DNA of 64,000 nucleotides from Comamonas badia DSM 17552 (GTDB lineage Bacteria > Pseudomonadota > Gammaproteobacteria > Burkholderiales > Burkholderiaceae_C). The notes below the pieces were generated by a model, which was given only the letters and a program-made list of their open reading frames with translations, was not told where the DNA came from and searched no databases. Position 1 is the stretch's first letter. The number at the start of each line of letters is the position of its first letter. Position numbers and translations under genes: made by a program. This document shows, one piece after another, positions 54,221 to 62,729 of the stretch. The stretch covers positions 186,001-250,000 of the forward strand of contig NZ_AXVM01000006.1 of assembly GCF_000484635.1 (NCBI RefSeq). The letters are read 5' to 3'.

Positions 54221-54741
54221 CCGCCACGACCAGCCCACCCATCCTGAGCAGCCAGCTTCGCAGCATCCTGGCACGCTGCCGCACCATCGCCGTCGTCGGC
54301 CTGTCGCCGCAATGGCACCGCCCCAGCCACTTCGCCGCGCAGTACATGCAGGCGCATGGCTACCGCGTCGTGCCGGTCAACCCGCTGGTGGCCGACAAGG
54401 GCGGCAGCATCCTGGGCGAGACGGCGTACGCCAGCGTCACGCAAGCGGCCGAAGCGCTGTCCGCTCAGGGCCGGAAGATCGACATGGTCGATTGCTTTCG
54501 CCGCGCCGAAGACATCCCCCCGCTGGCCGACGAGGCGATTGCCATCGGCGCATCGTGCCTGTGGCTGCAGCTGGGCGTGGTCAACGAAGAAGCTGCCGCC
54601 AAGGCGCGCGCCGCAGGCCTGGATGTCGTGCAGGACCGCTGCGTGAAGATCGAGCACGCGCGGCTCTTTGGCGGCCTGGGCTGGGCCGGGGTGAATACCA
54701 AGGTCATCACGGCCAAGCGTGCGCGCCAATTGCCTTACTGA
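54217..54741 (+). CDS. CoA-binding domain protein (YccU-like)
   Basis: This 174-residue protein has a Rossmann-type CoA-binding fold, as in YccU and the N-terminus of succinyl-CoA synthetase alpha. It has TIAVVGLSPQWHRPSHFAA near residues 23-41, GYRVVPVNPLVA, VDCFRRAEDIPPL, LWLQLGVVNEEAAAKA and VVQDRCVKIEHARL. Such proteins are widespread, and their function is unknown. Translation is coupled to mltB by a four-base overlap, which may be only genomic packing. Confidence 0.88.
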   Translation: MTATTSPPILSSQLRSILARCRTIAVVGLSPQWHRPSHFAAQYMQAHGYRVVPVNPLVADKGGSILGETAYASVTQAAEALSAQGRKIDMVDCFRRAEDIPPLADEAIAIGASCLWLQLGVVNEEAAAKARAAGLDVVQDRCVKIEHARLFGGLGWAGVNTKVITAKRARQLPY

Positions 54742-54842
54742 TGAACAATGGCCTCGCTGCGCTCGATGACGCTCCTCGCGTCGCACGATCAAAGGCGCCC
54801 GTCATTGCGTCATGTCGGCGCCGGCCGGCAATCATTTTGTCA

Positions 54843-54895
54843 TTTTCATAGCTACCGGCGCTTGATACACAAGCGCTACAGCCACTTTTCATAGA
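54843..54895 (+). repeat. GATAGCTGC palindromic repeat directly upstream of metY
   Basis: The copy reads TCATAGCTACCGGCGCTTGA, then TACACAAGCGCTACAGCCAC and TTTTCATAGATAATC. GGCGCTTG and CAAGCGCT form a clean stem. It ends five bases before the metY ATG, so the metY leader and ribosome-binding region are repeat-derived; no good Shine-Dalgarno is visible. The rest of the gap (54742-54842) shows no gene. Confidence 0.85.
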
Positions 54896-54900
54896 TAATC

Positions 54901-56214
54901 ATGACCACACCCCACGGCGATCACGTCTTTGGCTTTGGCACCCGCGCCATCCATGCCGGCGCCCAGCCCGACCCCGTCACCGGCGCGCGCGCCACACCCA
55001 TCCACCAGACCACCAGCTTCGTCTTCGACGACGCCGAGCACGCCACCAACCTCTTCAACCTGGCGACCTTCGGCAACGTCTACAGCCGCATCAGCAATCC
55101 CACGGTGGCGGTGTTCGAAGAGCGCATGGCCAGCCTGGAAAACGGCCGCGCGGCCCTGGCCTGCGCCAGCGGCATGGCGGCGCAGATGACGGCGCTGTTC
55201 GCGCTGCTCAAGAGCGGCGACCACGTGGTGGCCGCCAGCACGCTGTATGGCGGCAGCGTCGGGCAGCTGGGCATAGGCTTCGAGCGCCTGGGGATAGAAA
55301 CCACCTTCGTCGATCCGAAGGACCCGCTGAACTTCGAGCGCGCCATGCGCCCCGAAACCCGCGTGGTGTTTGGCGAAACCCTGGGCAACCCGCTGGTGAA
55401 CGTGCTCGACATCGCCGCCGTGGCCGCCGTGGCGCACGCGCACGGCGTGCCGCTGATCGTGGACAACACCGTGGCCAGCCCTTACCTGTGCAACCCGCTC
55501 GACCTGGGCGCCGACATCGTGGTGCACAGCGCCACCAAGTACATCGGCGGGCACGGCACCACCATGGGCGGCGTGCTGATCGAGAGCGGGCGCTTTCCGT
55601 GGGACAACGGCAAATTCCCCGACATGGTCGAACCGAGCCGGGCGTATCACGGCGTGAAGTTCTACGAGACCTTCGGCGACTTCGGCTACACCATGAAGGC
55701 GCGCATGGAGGTCAACCGCACCTACGGCGGCGTGCTCTCGCCCATCAACGCCTGGCTGCTGCTGCAGGGCGCCGAGACCCTGCACCTGCGCATGCAGGCG
55801 CATTGCCGCAACGCGCTCGCCGTGGCGCGGCACCTGCAAAGCCATCCGAAGGTGGCGTGGGTAAATTACCCGGGCCTTGCCGATTCGCCCTACCACGCGC
55901 TCGCGCAAAAACAGTTCCGCAGCGTGGACGGCGCGCCCGGCGCTTCGGGGCTGCTCACCTTCGGCATCCAGGGCGGGCGCGCGGCCGGAGAAAAATTCAT
56001 AGATGCCTGCGAATTTTTCAGCCACCTGGCCAACATCGGCGACGCCAAGACGCTGGTGATCCATCCTGCCTCCACCACCCACCGCCAGCTGAACGACGAA
56101 GAGCTGGCGCGCGCCGGGGTGAGCAGCGATATGGTGCGGCTGTCGGTGGGCATAGAGGATGTGCAGGACATCCTCTGGGATATCGACCAGGCGCTGGATC
56201 GGGCCTGCGCCTGA
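54901..56214 (+). CDS. metY: O-acetylhomoserine sulfhydrylase (Cys/Met metabolism PLP enzyme)
   Basis: This 437-residue PLP enzyme is likely to combine O-acetylhomoserine with sulfide to give homocysteine, using the sulfide made by the CysJI pathway. Marks are [67 protein letters not shown] and [17 protein letters not shown] with the PLP lysine Lys213. The length and the [12 protein letters not shown]-type insertion favour MetY over MetB/MetC/MetZ. Its stop is TGATAG, at the start of another repeat copy. Confidence 0.93.
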   Translation: MTTPHGDHVFGFGTRAIHAGAQPDPVTGARATPIHQTTSFVFDDAEHATNLFNLATFGNVYSRISNPTVAVFEERMASLENGRAALACASGMAAQMTALFALLKSGDHVVAASTLYGGSVGQLGIGFERLGIETTFVDPKDPLNFERAMRPETRVVFGETLGNPLVNVLDIAAVAAVAHAHGVPLIVDNTVASPYLCNPLDLGADIVVHSATKYIGGHGTTMGGVLIESGRFPWDNGKFPDMVEPSRAYHGVKFYETFGDFGYTMKARMEVNRTYGGVLSPINAWLLLQGAETLHLRMQAHCRNALAVARHLQSHPKVAWVNYPGLADSPYHALAQKQFRSVDGAPGASGLLTFGIQGGRAAGEKFIDACEFFSHLANIGDAKTLVIHPASTTHRQLNDEELARAGVSSDMVRLSVGIEDVQDILWDIDQALDRACA

Positions 56215-56250
56215 TAGTTTGCAGTGACAAGCGCTCTTGCCGATGGCGCT
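56212..56250 (+). repeat. Degenerate GATAGCTGC repeat at the metY stop codon
   Basis: The copy reads TGATAGTTTGCAGTGACAAG, then CGCTCTTGCCGATGGCGC. It keeps the TGATAG start and a CAAGCGCT arm, but the left arm is lost. As in hemL and dnaE, the gene's TGA is the first triplet of the element. Confidence 0.5.
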
Positions 56251-56275
56251 CGTCGGGTGCCTGCCACCCGAGGCG

Positions 56276-58525
56276 TCAGCGCTCGCCGAAATCAACAATA
56301 TTCAGATTGAGCGGAAAACGCTCCTGCTGTGGCGCGGGCTGCGGTAACGCTTGTCCCCAACGTCCCGTCAGTTCGTCACTGGCCTCGAAGCGCGCGATGT
56401 CGGCCTGCCCGGTCAGCATGAAACGGTCGAACACGAAGGGCATGCCTTGCGCCCCCAGCGCCGACGGTGAATCCATGACGTGAAAGTGCAGGTGCGGTCC
56501 GGAAGAGTTGCCGGTGTTCCCCAGCTTGCCAATCACTCTGCCGGCCTTGACCTGATCGCCACGGCGCAGGTTCACCGAGCCTTTCTGAAGGTGCGCGTAA
56601 AACGCATACCGGCCTTGGCCGATATCCAGGATCACGTGATTGCCGTCCACGGTATGGAGGGTAATCGCTGCCGGATCGGGCAATTGACCCGGAATCTGGT
56701 CATCCAGGTCGTTCAGCACGTCGACCACGGTGCCGTCCGCGACGGCGTACACCTCGGCGCCGTAGTTGATGAAACTGTTCACATCGCCGGGGTCGCCGTG
56801 GATCATCTCGCCCTGCGGGTTCAGGCGCATCCAGTCGATGGCAAAGCGCTGCGAGTCGTACAACCCGCCATTGACGCCCTGCATCGAACCGCGGTGAACG
56901 ATGCCGCTGTTGCAGCAACCATTGACGGCGAGCCATCCGCTCCCACGCAGCGGTGGCTGCAGTACCGGCAACGGTGCACGGGCAATGTTGATCTGCGCCG
57001 CGGTGAACTGCGCTGGCGCTGCGACGGCGTTCGGCCCGGGGTTGGGTGCCGCCAGCAGATGCAGGCGATGCGTCACCGCGGGCGGAACGTCGCCGGGCGG
57101 GAAAGCGAGTTCAACGTAGAGCAGCCGGCTCTCGCCAAACGGGACCGTGGGCGCTTGTGCAGGCGCCGGCTGCACGGTGCGGATGCGCCCGAGCAGCGCC
57201 TCGCCTGACCACGATGCCAGTACTTTGCGGGATGCCGCGTCGAGCACTTCCAGCTGTTGCAAGGTGGCGGTTGCGCGCTTGGTATTGGTGAGCATCAGCT
57301 CGTACAACACATGCAGCTGTCCATCGGTGCCGGGCACCGCCACATGCGGCCCGCCGATCGGCGCCGCCACAACCGCCGTGAAAGTGTCTGGCGCCGGCTG
57401 CGCGGCAGCGACACGCTCCGGCGGCGCTGCTGCGCGCGCCACGCCCAGCGTGCTGTCAAAAAAAGTCAACGCCGCCTGACCGATGGTCCGGTGCATATCG
57501 GCCCTGTCAACACCCGGCGCATCGACACAGGACTCGGAATAATTGTCACGGCCATCCGAATCACATTCATTGGTGAAAATTTCGTGCCCCACGGGTCCGC
57601 GCAAAATCTGCAGTTCCGCCTGGGGAATATGCGATGCCGCGAACGCGGCGTTTTCATCGGCAGGCGTAGCTCTGTCCTGCGCGCCGACCATCAGGTAAAC
57701 GGGTACCCGCGTCTGGCGCAGGCCATCGGCGTCCATGCCAAAGGCCTGAATCACGCCAGGCGCCATCGCAAAGACCGCTTTTACCCTGTCGTCGCGCAGA
57801 TGCTGCGCTGGCACCGCATCCACCTGCATGCTCTCGCGAATGTGGGCAGGCACCAGGGGATTGCTTTTCCAGCCTCGCTGATAACGCATGAACGCTTCGG
57901 GATTGACCTGGGCGCCGCCCAACCAGAGCGCCGCGAACCCTCCTTGCGAATGCCCCGCAACGGCAATGCGATCAGGATCGATGCGTGGCCCCCAGTCCTT
58001 GTCCTGCAGCAGGTGCGAGATCCCCAGACTGATGTCGCGCGGACGCTGCCAGAGCCGATTGCGCACGTACAGCGCGCTTCGGTCATAGGTATTGGCACGG
58101 TAGTGGTGCACCAGGGCGACGATGTAGCCATGGGCCGCCAGGTATTGGCCCAACCACGCATAGTTGGAGCCATTGCCTCCGGCGCCATGCGACAGCACCA
58201 CCAGCGGACGCCGGACGCCATCCGGCAAAGGCGATGCATCCTGGTACAGCCGCAGACCCTGGGTCATCGGGATCCTGACGGGCGCTGCCGCGTTCACCGC
58301 GGCTGGATAGATCAGCATGTAGCTCAGCGTGCGGCCGCTGGTGGCGTCGACGTATTCCACCTGCGCCATCCCGGCGTCGTAGGAGACAGCCCATGCCGCC
58401 GACCCCATGGCCCCCATGAAGATGGCCAGCGCCATGTAGAAGCAGGCTTTCAGGCCACCCCCCATGGCACACCAGCGGGCGCATTGACAGAGCGTGGAGA
58501 CATACCGGCTCAGGGCAATTGGCAT
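56276..58525 (-). CDS. Secreted fusion of an alpha/beta hydrolase and an M23 peptidase-like domain
   Basis: This ~749-residue protein has two unrelated halves. Residues ~50-350 form an alpha/beta hydrolase of the dienelactone hydrolase/PAF-acetylhydrolase kind: VVLSHGAGGNGSNYAW (oxyanion region), VAGHSQGGFAALWLGG with nucleophile Ser193, and GPVGHEIFTN with a likely catalytic His. Residues ~540-700 are an M23-like fold: VYAVADGTVVDV, GRYAFYAHLQKGSV, KLGNTGNSSGPHLHFHVMD with His678/His680. The first M23 zinc motif reads RFAID (Arg560, Asp564), lacking the usual His. A middle beta-rich domain links them. Start ATG 58525 has GAGGGA nine bases upstream. A hydrophobic N-terminus ending SAAWA suggests export. 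The substrate is unknown. Confidence 0.8.
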   Translation of the reverse strand: MPIALSRYVSTLCQCARWCAMGGGLKACFYMALAIFMGAMGSAAWAVSYDAGMAQVEYVDATSGRTLSYMLIYPAAVNAAAPVRIPMTQGLRLYQDASPLPDGVRRPLVVLSHGAGGNGSNYAWLGQYLAAHGYIVALVHHYRANTYDRSALYVRNRLWQRPRDISLGISHLLQDKDWGPRIDPDRIAVAGHSQGGFAALWLGGAQVNPEAFMRYQRGWKSNPLVPAHIRESMQVDAVPAQHLRDDRVKAVFAMAPGVIQAFGMDADGLRQTRVPVYLMVGAQDRATPADENAAFAASHIPQAELQILRGPVGHEIFTNECDSDGRDNYSESCVDAPGVDRADMHRTIGQAALTFFDSTLGVARAAAPPERVAAAQPAPDTFTAVVAAPIGGPHVAVPGTDGQLHVLYELMLTNTKRATATLQQLEVLDAASRKVLASWSGEALLGRIRTVQPAPAQAPTVPFGESRLLYVELAFPPGDVPPAVTHRLHLLAAPNPGPNAVAAPAQFTAAQINIARAPLPVLQPPLRGSGWLAVNGCCNSGIVHRGSMQGVNGGLYDSQRFAIDWMRLNPQGEMIHGDPGDVNSFINYGAEVYAVADGTVVDVLNDLDDQIPGQLPDPAAITLHTVDGNHVILDIGQGRYAFYAHLQKGSVNLRRGDQVKAGRVIGKLGNTGNSSGPHLHFHVMDSPSALGAQGMPFVFDRFMLTGQADIARFEASDELTGRWGQALPQPAPQQERFPLNLNIVDFGER

Positions 58526-58671
58526 GGCAAGCGGTCCCTCGTGAAACAGGAGCAGACCGATTCTGGGGCCAATACAGACCGCCGACAAGCGGCATGGACC
58601 GCCCTGCGTCGGCACCCCGGCTGGGCGGAGCATCCTCGAGCACCCCGACGAACCCCGGATCAGTCGCCCGC

Positions 58672-59721
58672 TCAGGCAGCGCGCGAACGGACCTGGCCCG
58701 CCAAGCGCCCGACCAAGCCTGCAAACGTGAGCAACCAGGCCAATAACCCGGCGTAGAGGAACAAACGCGCCAACCCCTCAAGCAGATGAATATCCAGCGC
58801 CTTGTCCATCTGCCAGGTACACGCCGCGTACATGCCCAGCGGAAACACCAGCCCCCAGTACAGCGGCTCGTAGCGCAGCGGATAGCGGCGCACGCCATGG
58901 CGCCAGATGCCGAGCAGCAGCAGCACCGGTATCCACCAGCTGCCGGCCGCCCAGTACAGCAGCGTCACGCCCTTGACGAAAGGCAGCATCTGCTGCAGCC
59001 ACGGCGCCGCCGGTGCCTGCTGGATGAGCAAGGCCCCCGCCAGCGTGGAGATGGCCAGCGCCCCCATGTTGATCCAGTACGAAGGCACCAGTTCCTCGGG
59101 CGCGAGGCGCAGGAACATGAAGCGGTAGAAAATCAAGGCCATGATCCAGAGGTAGAGCACGCCCGACCAGAGCCACATCGCCAGTGCCAGGAGGTTGGGC
59201 AGCGGGCGCAGGCCGGCCGCCAGATGCGGCGAGAGCAGCGCGCTCACCAGCGCCACCGATTGCGTCGCCACCACCGCCAGCAGCCAGGAGCCGCTGATGC
59301 CCTGCGCAAGCGCCGGCTTGCCACTTTTGACGATGAAGGCGAAAAAAATCGCATAAGTGAACAGTGCCCACAGCACCAGCGTCACCACCCCCAGCGCCAG
59401 CCCGGCAGTCGCATCACGGCCCTGTACCAGCGCTTCGGAGGCCAGCACGCCGGAAGCGGCCACCACCGTGAAATAGCCCGGACCGGTGGCGTGGTCCGCC
59501 AGATCCCTCAGACAGCGGCGCGGATGCAGGGCCAGGCGCAGCAGGTAGAGCACCCAGAGCACGGCGTACAGCGCCACGTTGAGCAGGAACATCGCGTGCG
59601 CGATAGCGGCAAAGCCCACCATGCCGGCCGCCAGCGCCACGATGCCCGTCGCCATCACCAGCCCGAAGTTGGCCGGCGAGAGGTCCGCCAGCCCTGCGTG
59701 CCAGGTGGAAAATGCCTTCAT
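58672..59721 (-). CDS. TehA/SLAC1-family (TDT) membrane transporter
   Basis: This 349-residue protein has ten membrane helices and belongs to the tellurite-resistance/dicarboxylate transporter family. Family marks are LSPANFGLVMATGIVALAA near the N-terminus, GPGYFTVVAASGVLASEAL, RFMFLRLAPEELVPSYWINM and the C-terminal YPLRYEPLYWGLVFPLGMYA. Relatives act as anion channels or sulfite/C4-dicarboxylate exporters, so a sulfite role would suit the sulfur genes here; this is speculation. The start ATG 59721 has no good ribosome site, and a palindromic repeat occupies its leader. Confidence 0.85.
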   Translation of the reverse strand: MKAFSTWHAGLADLSPANFGLVMATGIVALAAGMVGFAAIAHAMFLLNVALYAVLWVLYLLRLALHPRRCLRDLADHATGPGYFTVVAASGVLASEALVQGRDATAGLALGVVTLVLWALFTYAIFFAFIVKSGKPALAQGISGSWLLAVVATQSVALVSALLSPHLAAGLRPLPNLLALAMWLWSGVLYLWIMALIFYRFMFLRLAPEELVPSYWINMGALAISTLAGALLIQQAPAAPWLQQMLPFVKGVTLLYWAAGSWWIPVLLLLGIWRHGVRRYPLRYEPLYWGLVFPLGMYAACTWQMDKALDIHLLEGLARLFLYAGLLAWLLTFAGLVGRLAGQVRSRAA

Positions 59722-59730
59722 GAATGAAAT

Positions 59731-59781
59731 TTTAGTAGCTGCCAGCGCTTTGCCAGCATGCGATAACGCCACTTTTCATTA
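59731..59781 (+). repeat. GATAGCTGC palindromic repeat between clpA and the TehA-like gene
   Basis: The copy reads TTTTAGTAGCTGCCAGCGCT, then TTGCCAGCATGCGATAACGC and CACTTTTCATT. It lies directly downstream of the clpA terminator and makes up most of the leader of the minus-strand transporter gene. The tail CCACTTTTCAT is shared with the copy before metY. Confidence 0.8.
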
Positions 59782-59805
59782 AAAAACCCGCCGGGTGGGC
59801 GGGTT
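59781..59805 (-). terminator. Intrinsic terminator of the clpS-clpA transcript
   Basis: On the minus strand AACCCGCC, loop CACC, GGCGGGTT, then TTTT. This is an eight-pair stem with a U-tract, 20 bases after the clpA stop. It is the clearest protein-gene terminator in the window. Confidence 0.92.
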
Positions 59806-59825
59806 GGGATGCTTGCGGGGCGCCG

Positions 59826-62186
59826 TCAATCGGCAGCGGCTTCTTCCTCATGTTCCGCGGCCTCCTTGGCCTTGGAGCGCTCTTTCTTGGGCAGCGGCTG
59901 GATGTCGAGCTTGATCTCTTCGCCTTCCACACCCTTGTCGTTCTTCCTGTGCTCCACATCCACCGTGACGCGCCCGCCATCGGCCAGGCGGCCGAACAGC
60001 AGTTCGTCCGCGAGCGCCTTGCGGATGGTGTCCTGGATCAGGCGCTGCATCGGCCGCGCGCCCATCAGCGGGTCGAAGCCCTTCTTGGCCAGGTGCTTGC
60101 GCAGATCGTCGGTGAAGGTGACTTCCACCTTCTTCTCGCCGAGCTGCTGCTCCAGCTGCAGCAGGAATTTATCGACCACGCGCAGGATGACCTGCTCATC
60201 GAGCGCCTTGAAGCTCACGATGGCGTCCAGACGGTTCCTGAACTCGGGCGTGAACAGGCGCTTGATGTCGGCCATCTCGTCGCCCTGCTGGCGCTGCGTG
60301 GTGAAGCCTATGGTGGACTTGTTCATGGTCTCGGCGCCGGCGTTCGTCGTCATCACGATGATGACGTTGCGAAAATCCGCCTTGCGCCCATTGTTGTCCG
60401 TCAGCGTGCCGTGGTCCATCACCTGCAAGAGCACGTTGAAGATGTCCGGGTGCGCCTTCTCGATTTCGTCGAGTAGCAGCACCGCGTGCGGCTTCTTGGC
60501 GATCGCCTCGGTCAGCAGGCCGCCCTGATCGAAACCGACGTAGCCCGGCGGCGCGCCGATCAGCCGGCTGACCGCGTGGCGCTCCATGTACTCGGACATG
60601 TCGAAGCGGATCAGGTCTATGCCCATCACATAGGCGAGCTGGCGCGCGGCCTCGGTCTTGCCGACGCCCGTGGGGCCGCTGAAGAGGAAGGCGCCGATCG
60701 GCTTGTCGCCCTTGCCCAGGCCCGAGCGCGCCATCTTCACGCTGCTGGCCAGCACCTCCAGCGCCTTGTCCTGGCCGAAGACCACGCTCTTCAGGTCGCG
60801 CTCCAGCGTCTGCAGCTTGCCGCGGTCGTCGTTGCTCACGTTGGCCGGCGGGATGCGCGCGATCTTGGCGACGATCTCCTCGATCTCGGTCTTGCCGATC
60901 GTCTTCTTGCGCTTGGATGGCGTGAGGATGCGCTGGGCCGCGCCGGCCTCGTCGATCACGTCGATGGCCTTGTCCGGCAGGTGCCGGTCGTTGATGTACT
61001 TGGCCGAGAGTTCGGCCGCGGCCTGCAGGGCAGCGGCGGCGTACTTGACCGCGTGGTGCTCCTCGAAGCGCGACTTCAGGCCCTTGAGGATTTCCACCGT
61101 CTCGGCCACCGTGGGTTCGACCACGTCCACCTTCTGGAAACGCCGCGACAGCGCCGCATCCTTCTCGAAGATGCCGCGGTACTCGGTATACGTGGTTGCA
61201 CCTATGCACTTGAGCGCACCCGAAGACAGCGCAGGCTTGAGCAGATTGCTCGCGTCCAGCGTGCCGCCCGAGGCCGCGCCCGCGCCGATCAGCGTGTGGA
61301 TTTCGTCGATGAACAGGATGGCGCTGGGCTTGTCCTTGAGGTTCTTGAGCACACCCTTGAGCCGCTGCTCGAAGTCGCCGCGGTACTTGGTGCCGGCCAG
61401 CAGCGCGCCCATGTCCAGCGCGTAGACGGTGGAATCCTTGAGGATCTCGGGCACATCGCCCTGCGTGATGCGCCAGGCCAGGCCTTCGGCGATCGCCGTC
61501 TTGCCCACGCCGGCTTCGCCCACCAGCAGCGGGTTGTTCTTGCGCCGGCGGCACAGGATCTGCACCGTGCGCTCTACCTCGTAGTTGCGCCCGATCAGCG
61601 GATCGATCTTGCCGTCCTTGGCCGCCTGGTTGAGGTTTTGCGTGTACTGCTCCAGCGGCGAGGCCTTTTCGTTGCGCTCGCCGCCCTGCGCCGCGCCCTC
61701 TTCGCTTTCAGCCTGCGGCACCTCGGGCTTGGCCTGCTCGGCCGCCTCGCCCTTCTTGATGCCGTGGGCGATGAAATTCACCACATCCAGGCGCGTCACG
61801 CCCTGCTGGTGCAGGTAGTACACGGCGTGCGAATCCTTCTCGCCGTAGATGGCGACGAGCACATTCGCTCCGGTCACCTCTTTCTTGCCATTGCCGGTGG
61901 ACTGCACATGCATGATGGCGCGCTGGATCACGCGCTGAAACCCGAGCGTGGGCTGGGTGTCGACCTCTTCGGTGCCGGCCACCTGCGGCGTGTTGTCCTT
62001 GATGAAGTTGCTGAGCGCCGCGCGCAGATCGTCGATATTGGCGGCGCACGCCTTGAGCACCTCGGTGGCGCTCGGGTTGTCCAGCAGGGCCAGCAGCAGG
62101 TGCTCCACGGTGATGAACTCGTGGCGCTGCTGGCGGGCCTCTACGAAGGCCATGTGCAAGCTGACTTCCAGTTCCTGGGCAATCAT
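59826..62186 (-). CDS. clpA: ATP-dependent Clp protease ATP-binding subunit ClpA
   Basis: This 786-residue AAA+ unfoldase feeds substrates to ClpP. An N-terminal Clp repeat domain ([20 protein letters not shown]) is followed by a charged linker. The first ATPase has [18 protein letters not shown] and [14 protein letters not shown]. The second has [19 protein letters not shown] and [20 protein letters not shown]. The C-terminus is Glu/Lys-rich. The ATG at 62186 follows AAAGGAG. It lies 57 bases after clpS, its adaptor. ClpA also degrades tmRNA-tagged proteins; ssrA is encoded 16 kb away in this window. Confidence 0.96.
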   Translation of the reverse strand: MIAQELEVSLHMAFVEARQQRHEFITVEHLLLALLDNPSATEVLKACAANIDDLRAALSNFIKDNTPQVAGTEEVDTQPTLGFQRVIQRAIMHVQSTGNGKKEVTGANVLVAIYGEKDSHAVYYLHQQGVTRLDVVNFIAHGIKKGEAAEQAKPEVPQAESEEGAAQGGERNEKASPLEQYTQNLNQAAKDGKIDPLIGRNYEVERTVQILCRRRKNNPLLVGEAGVGKTAIAEGLAWRITQGDVPEILKDSTVYALDMGALLAGTKYRGDFEQRLKGVLKNLKDKPSAILFIDEIHTLIGAGAASGGTLDASNLLKPALSSGALKCIGATTYTEYRGIFEKDAALSRRFQKVDVVEPTVAETVEILKGLKSRFEEHHAVKYAAAALQAAAELSAKYINDRHLPDKAIDVIDEAGAAQRILTPSKRKKTIGKTEIEEIVAKIARIPPANVSNDDRGKLQTLERDLKSVVFGQDKALEVLASSVKMARSGLGKGDKPIGAFLFSGPTGVGKTEAARQLAYVMGIDLIRFDMSEYMERHAVSRLIGAPPGYVGFDQGGLLTEAIAKKPHAVLLLDEIEKAHPDIFNVLLQVMDHGTLTDNNGRKADFRNVIIVMTTNAGAETMNKSTIGFTTQRQQGDEMADIKRLFTPEFRNRLDAIVSFKALDEQVILRVVDKFLLQLEQQLGEKKVEVTFTDDLRKHLAKKGFDPLMGARPMQRLIQDTIRKALADELLFGRLADGGRVTVDVEHRKNDKGVEGEEIKLDIQPLPKKERSKAKEAAEHEEEAAAD

Positions 62187-62243
62187 GTGAGAACTCCTTT
62201 GGCTTGCGGTTGGGACTAACTGTAGATCAGGGCGGGCTGCCTG

Positions 62244-62591
62244 TCATTCAACAGGCTCGGAAACACACTGCAGCGGATGCCCGGCCTTGTGCGCCGCATC
62301 CATCACCTGCGCCACCTTGGTATCGGCAATGTCGCGCGAATACACGCCGCAGACGCCTTTGCCGTCCAGGTGGATCTTGAGCATGATCTGGGTGGCGGCT
62401 TCGCGGTCCTTGTTGAAGAACTCCTGCAGCACGACGACGACGAACTCCATCGGCGTGAAATCGTCGTTGAGCATCACCACCTGGTACATGTGCGGCGGCT
62501 GCAGCTTCTGCGTACGCCGCTCGGCGACGACCGAACCGCCGTCATCCCAGGACGGCTCGCGGGGTGGCGGCACGGGCGCTTTGGTAACCAT
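62244..62591 (-). CDS. clpS: ClpA adaptor protein (N-end rule)
   Basis: This ~115-residue adaptor delivers N-degron substrates to ClpAP. The fold is unmistakable: [20 protein letters not shown], then [20 protein letters not shown] and [20 protein letters not shown]. It includes the NDD/TPMEFV pocket residues and the H..G.......I.E/D pattern. A flexible Pro-rich N-terminus precedes it. The start is ATG 62591 or, three codons earlier, 62600; neither has a strong ribosome site. The operon order clpS-clpA is universal in proteobacteria. Confidence 0.95.
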   Translation of the reverse strand: MVTKAPVPPPREPSWDDGGSVVAERRTQKLQPPHMYQVVMLNDDFTPMEFVVVVLQEFFNKDREAATQIMLKIHLDGKGVCGVYSRDIADTKVAQVMDAAHKAGHPLQCVSEPVE

Positions 62592-62654
62592 GAAATCCAT
62601 TCTAGCGATCCGCCGCAAAGCGTGATCGTTGTGGATTTGGTGCCACAACCGGGC

Positions 62655-62729
62655 TTTTCAAGCGTTCGCCCAGCCAATGCCAGCCAAAAGCCGCGCACGC
62701 CCTTGCAGGCCGCGTGCCTGCTGCTATCA
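62655..62729 (-). repeat. GATAGCTGC palindromic repeat at the dnaE stop codon
   Basis: On the minus strand TTGATAGCAGCAGGCACGCG, then GCCTGCAAGGGCGTGCGCGG and CTTTTGGC. The arms GGCACGC and GGGCGTGC are diverged from consensus but the layout and TGATAG start are kept. The dnaE TGA is the first triplet of the element. Confidence 0.6.

Noticed and set aside
54742-54900. Riboswitch (SAM or SAH) ahead of metY
   Set aside because: No conserved riboswitch core was recognised; the structured part of the gap is the palindromic repeat.
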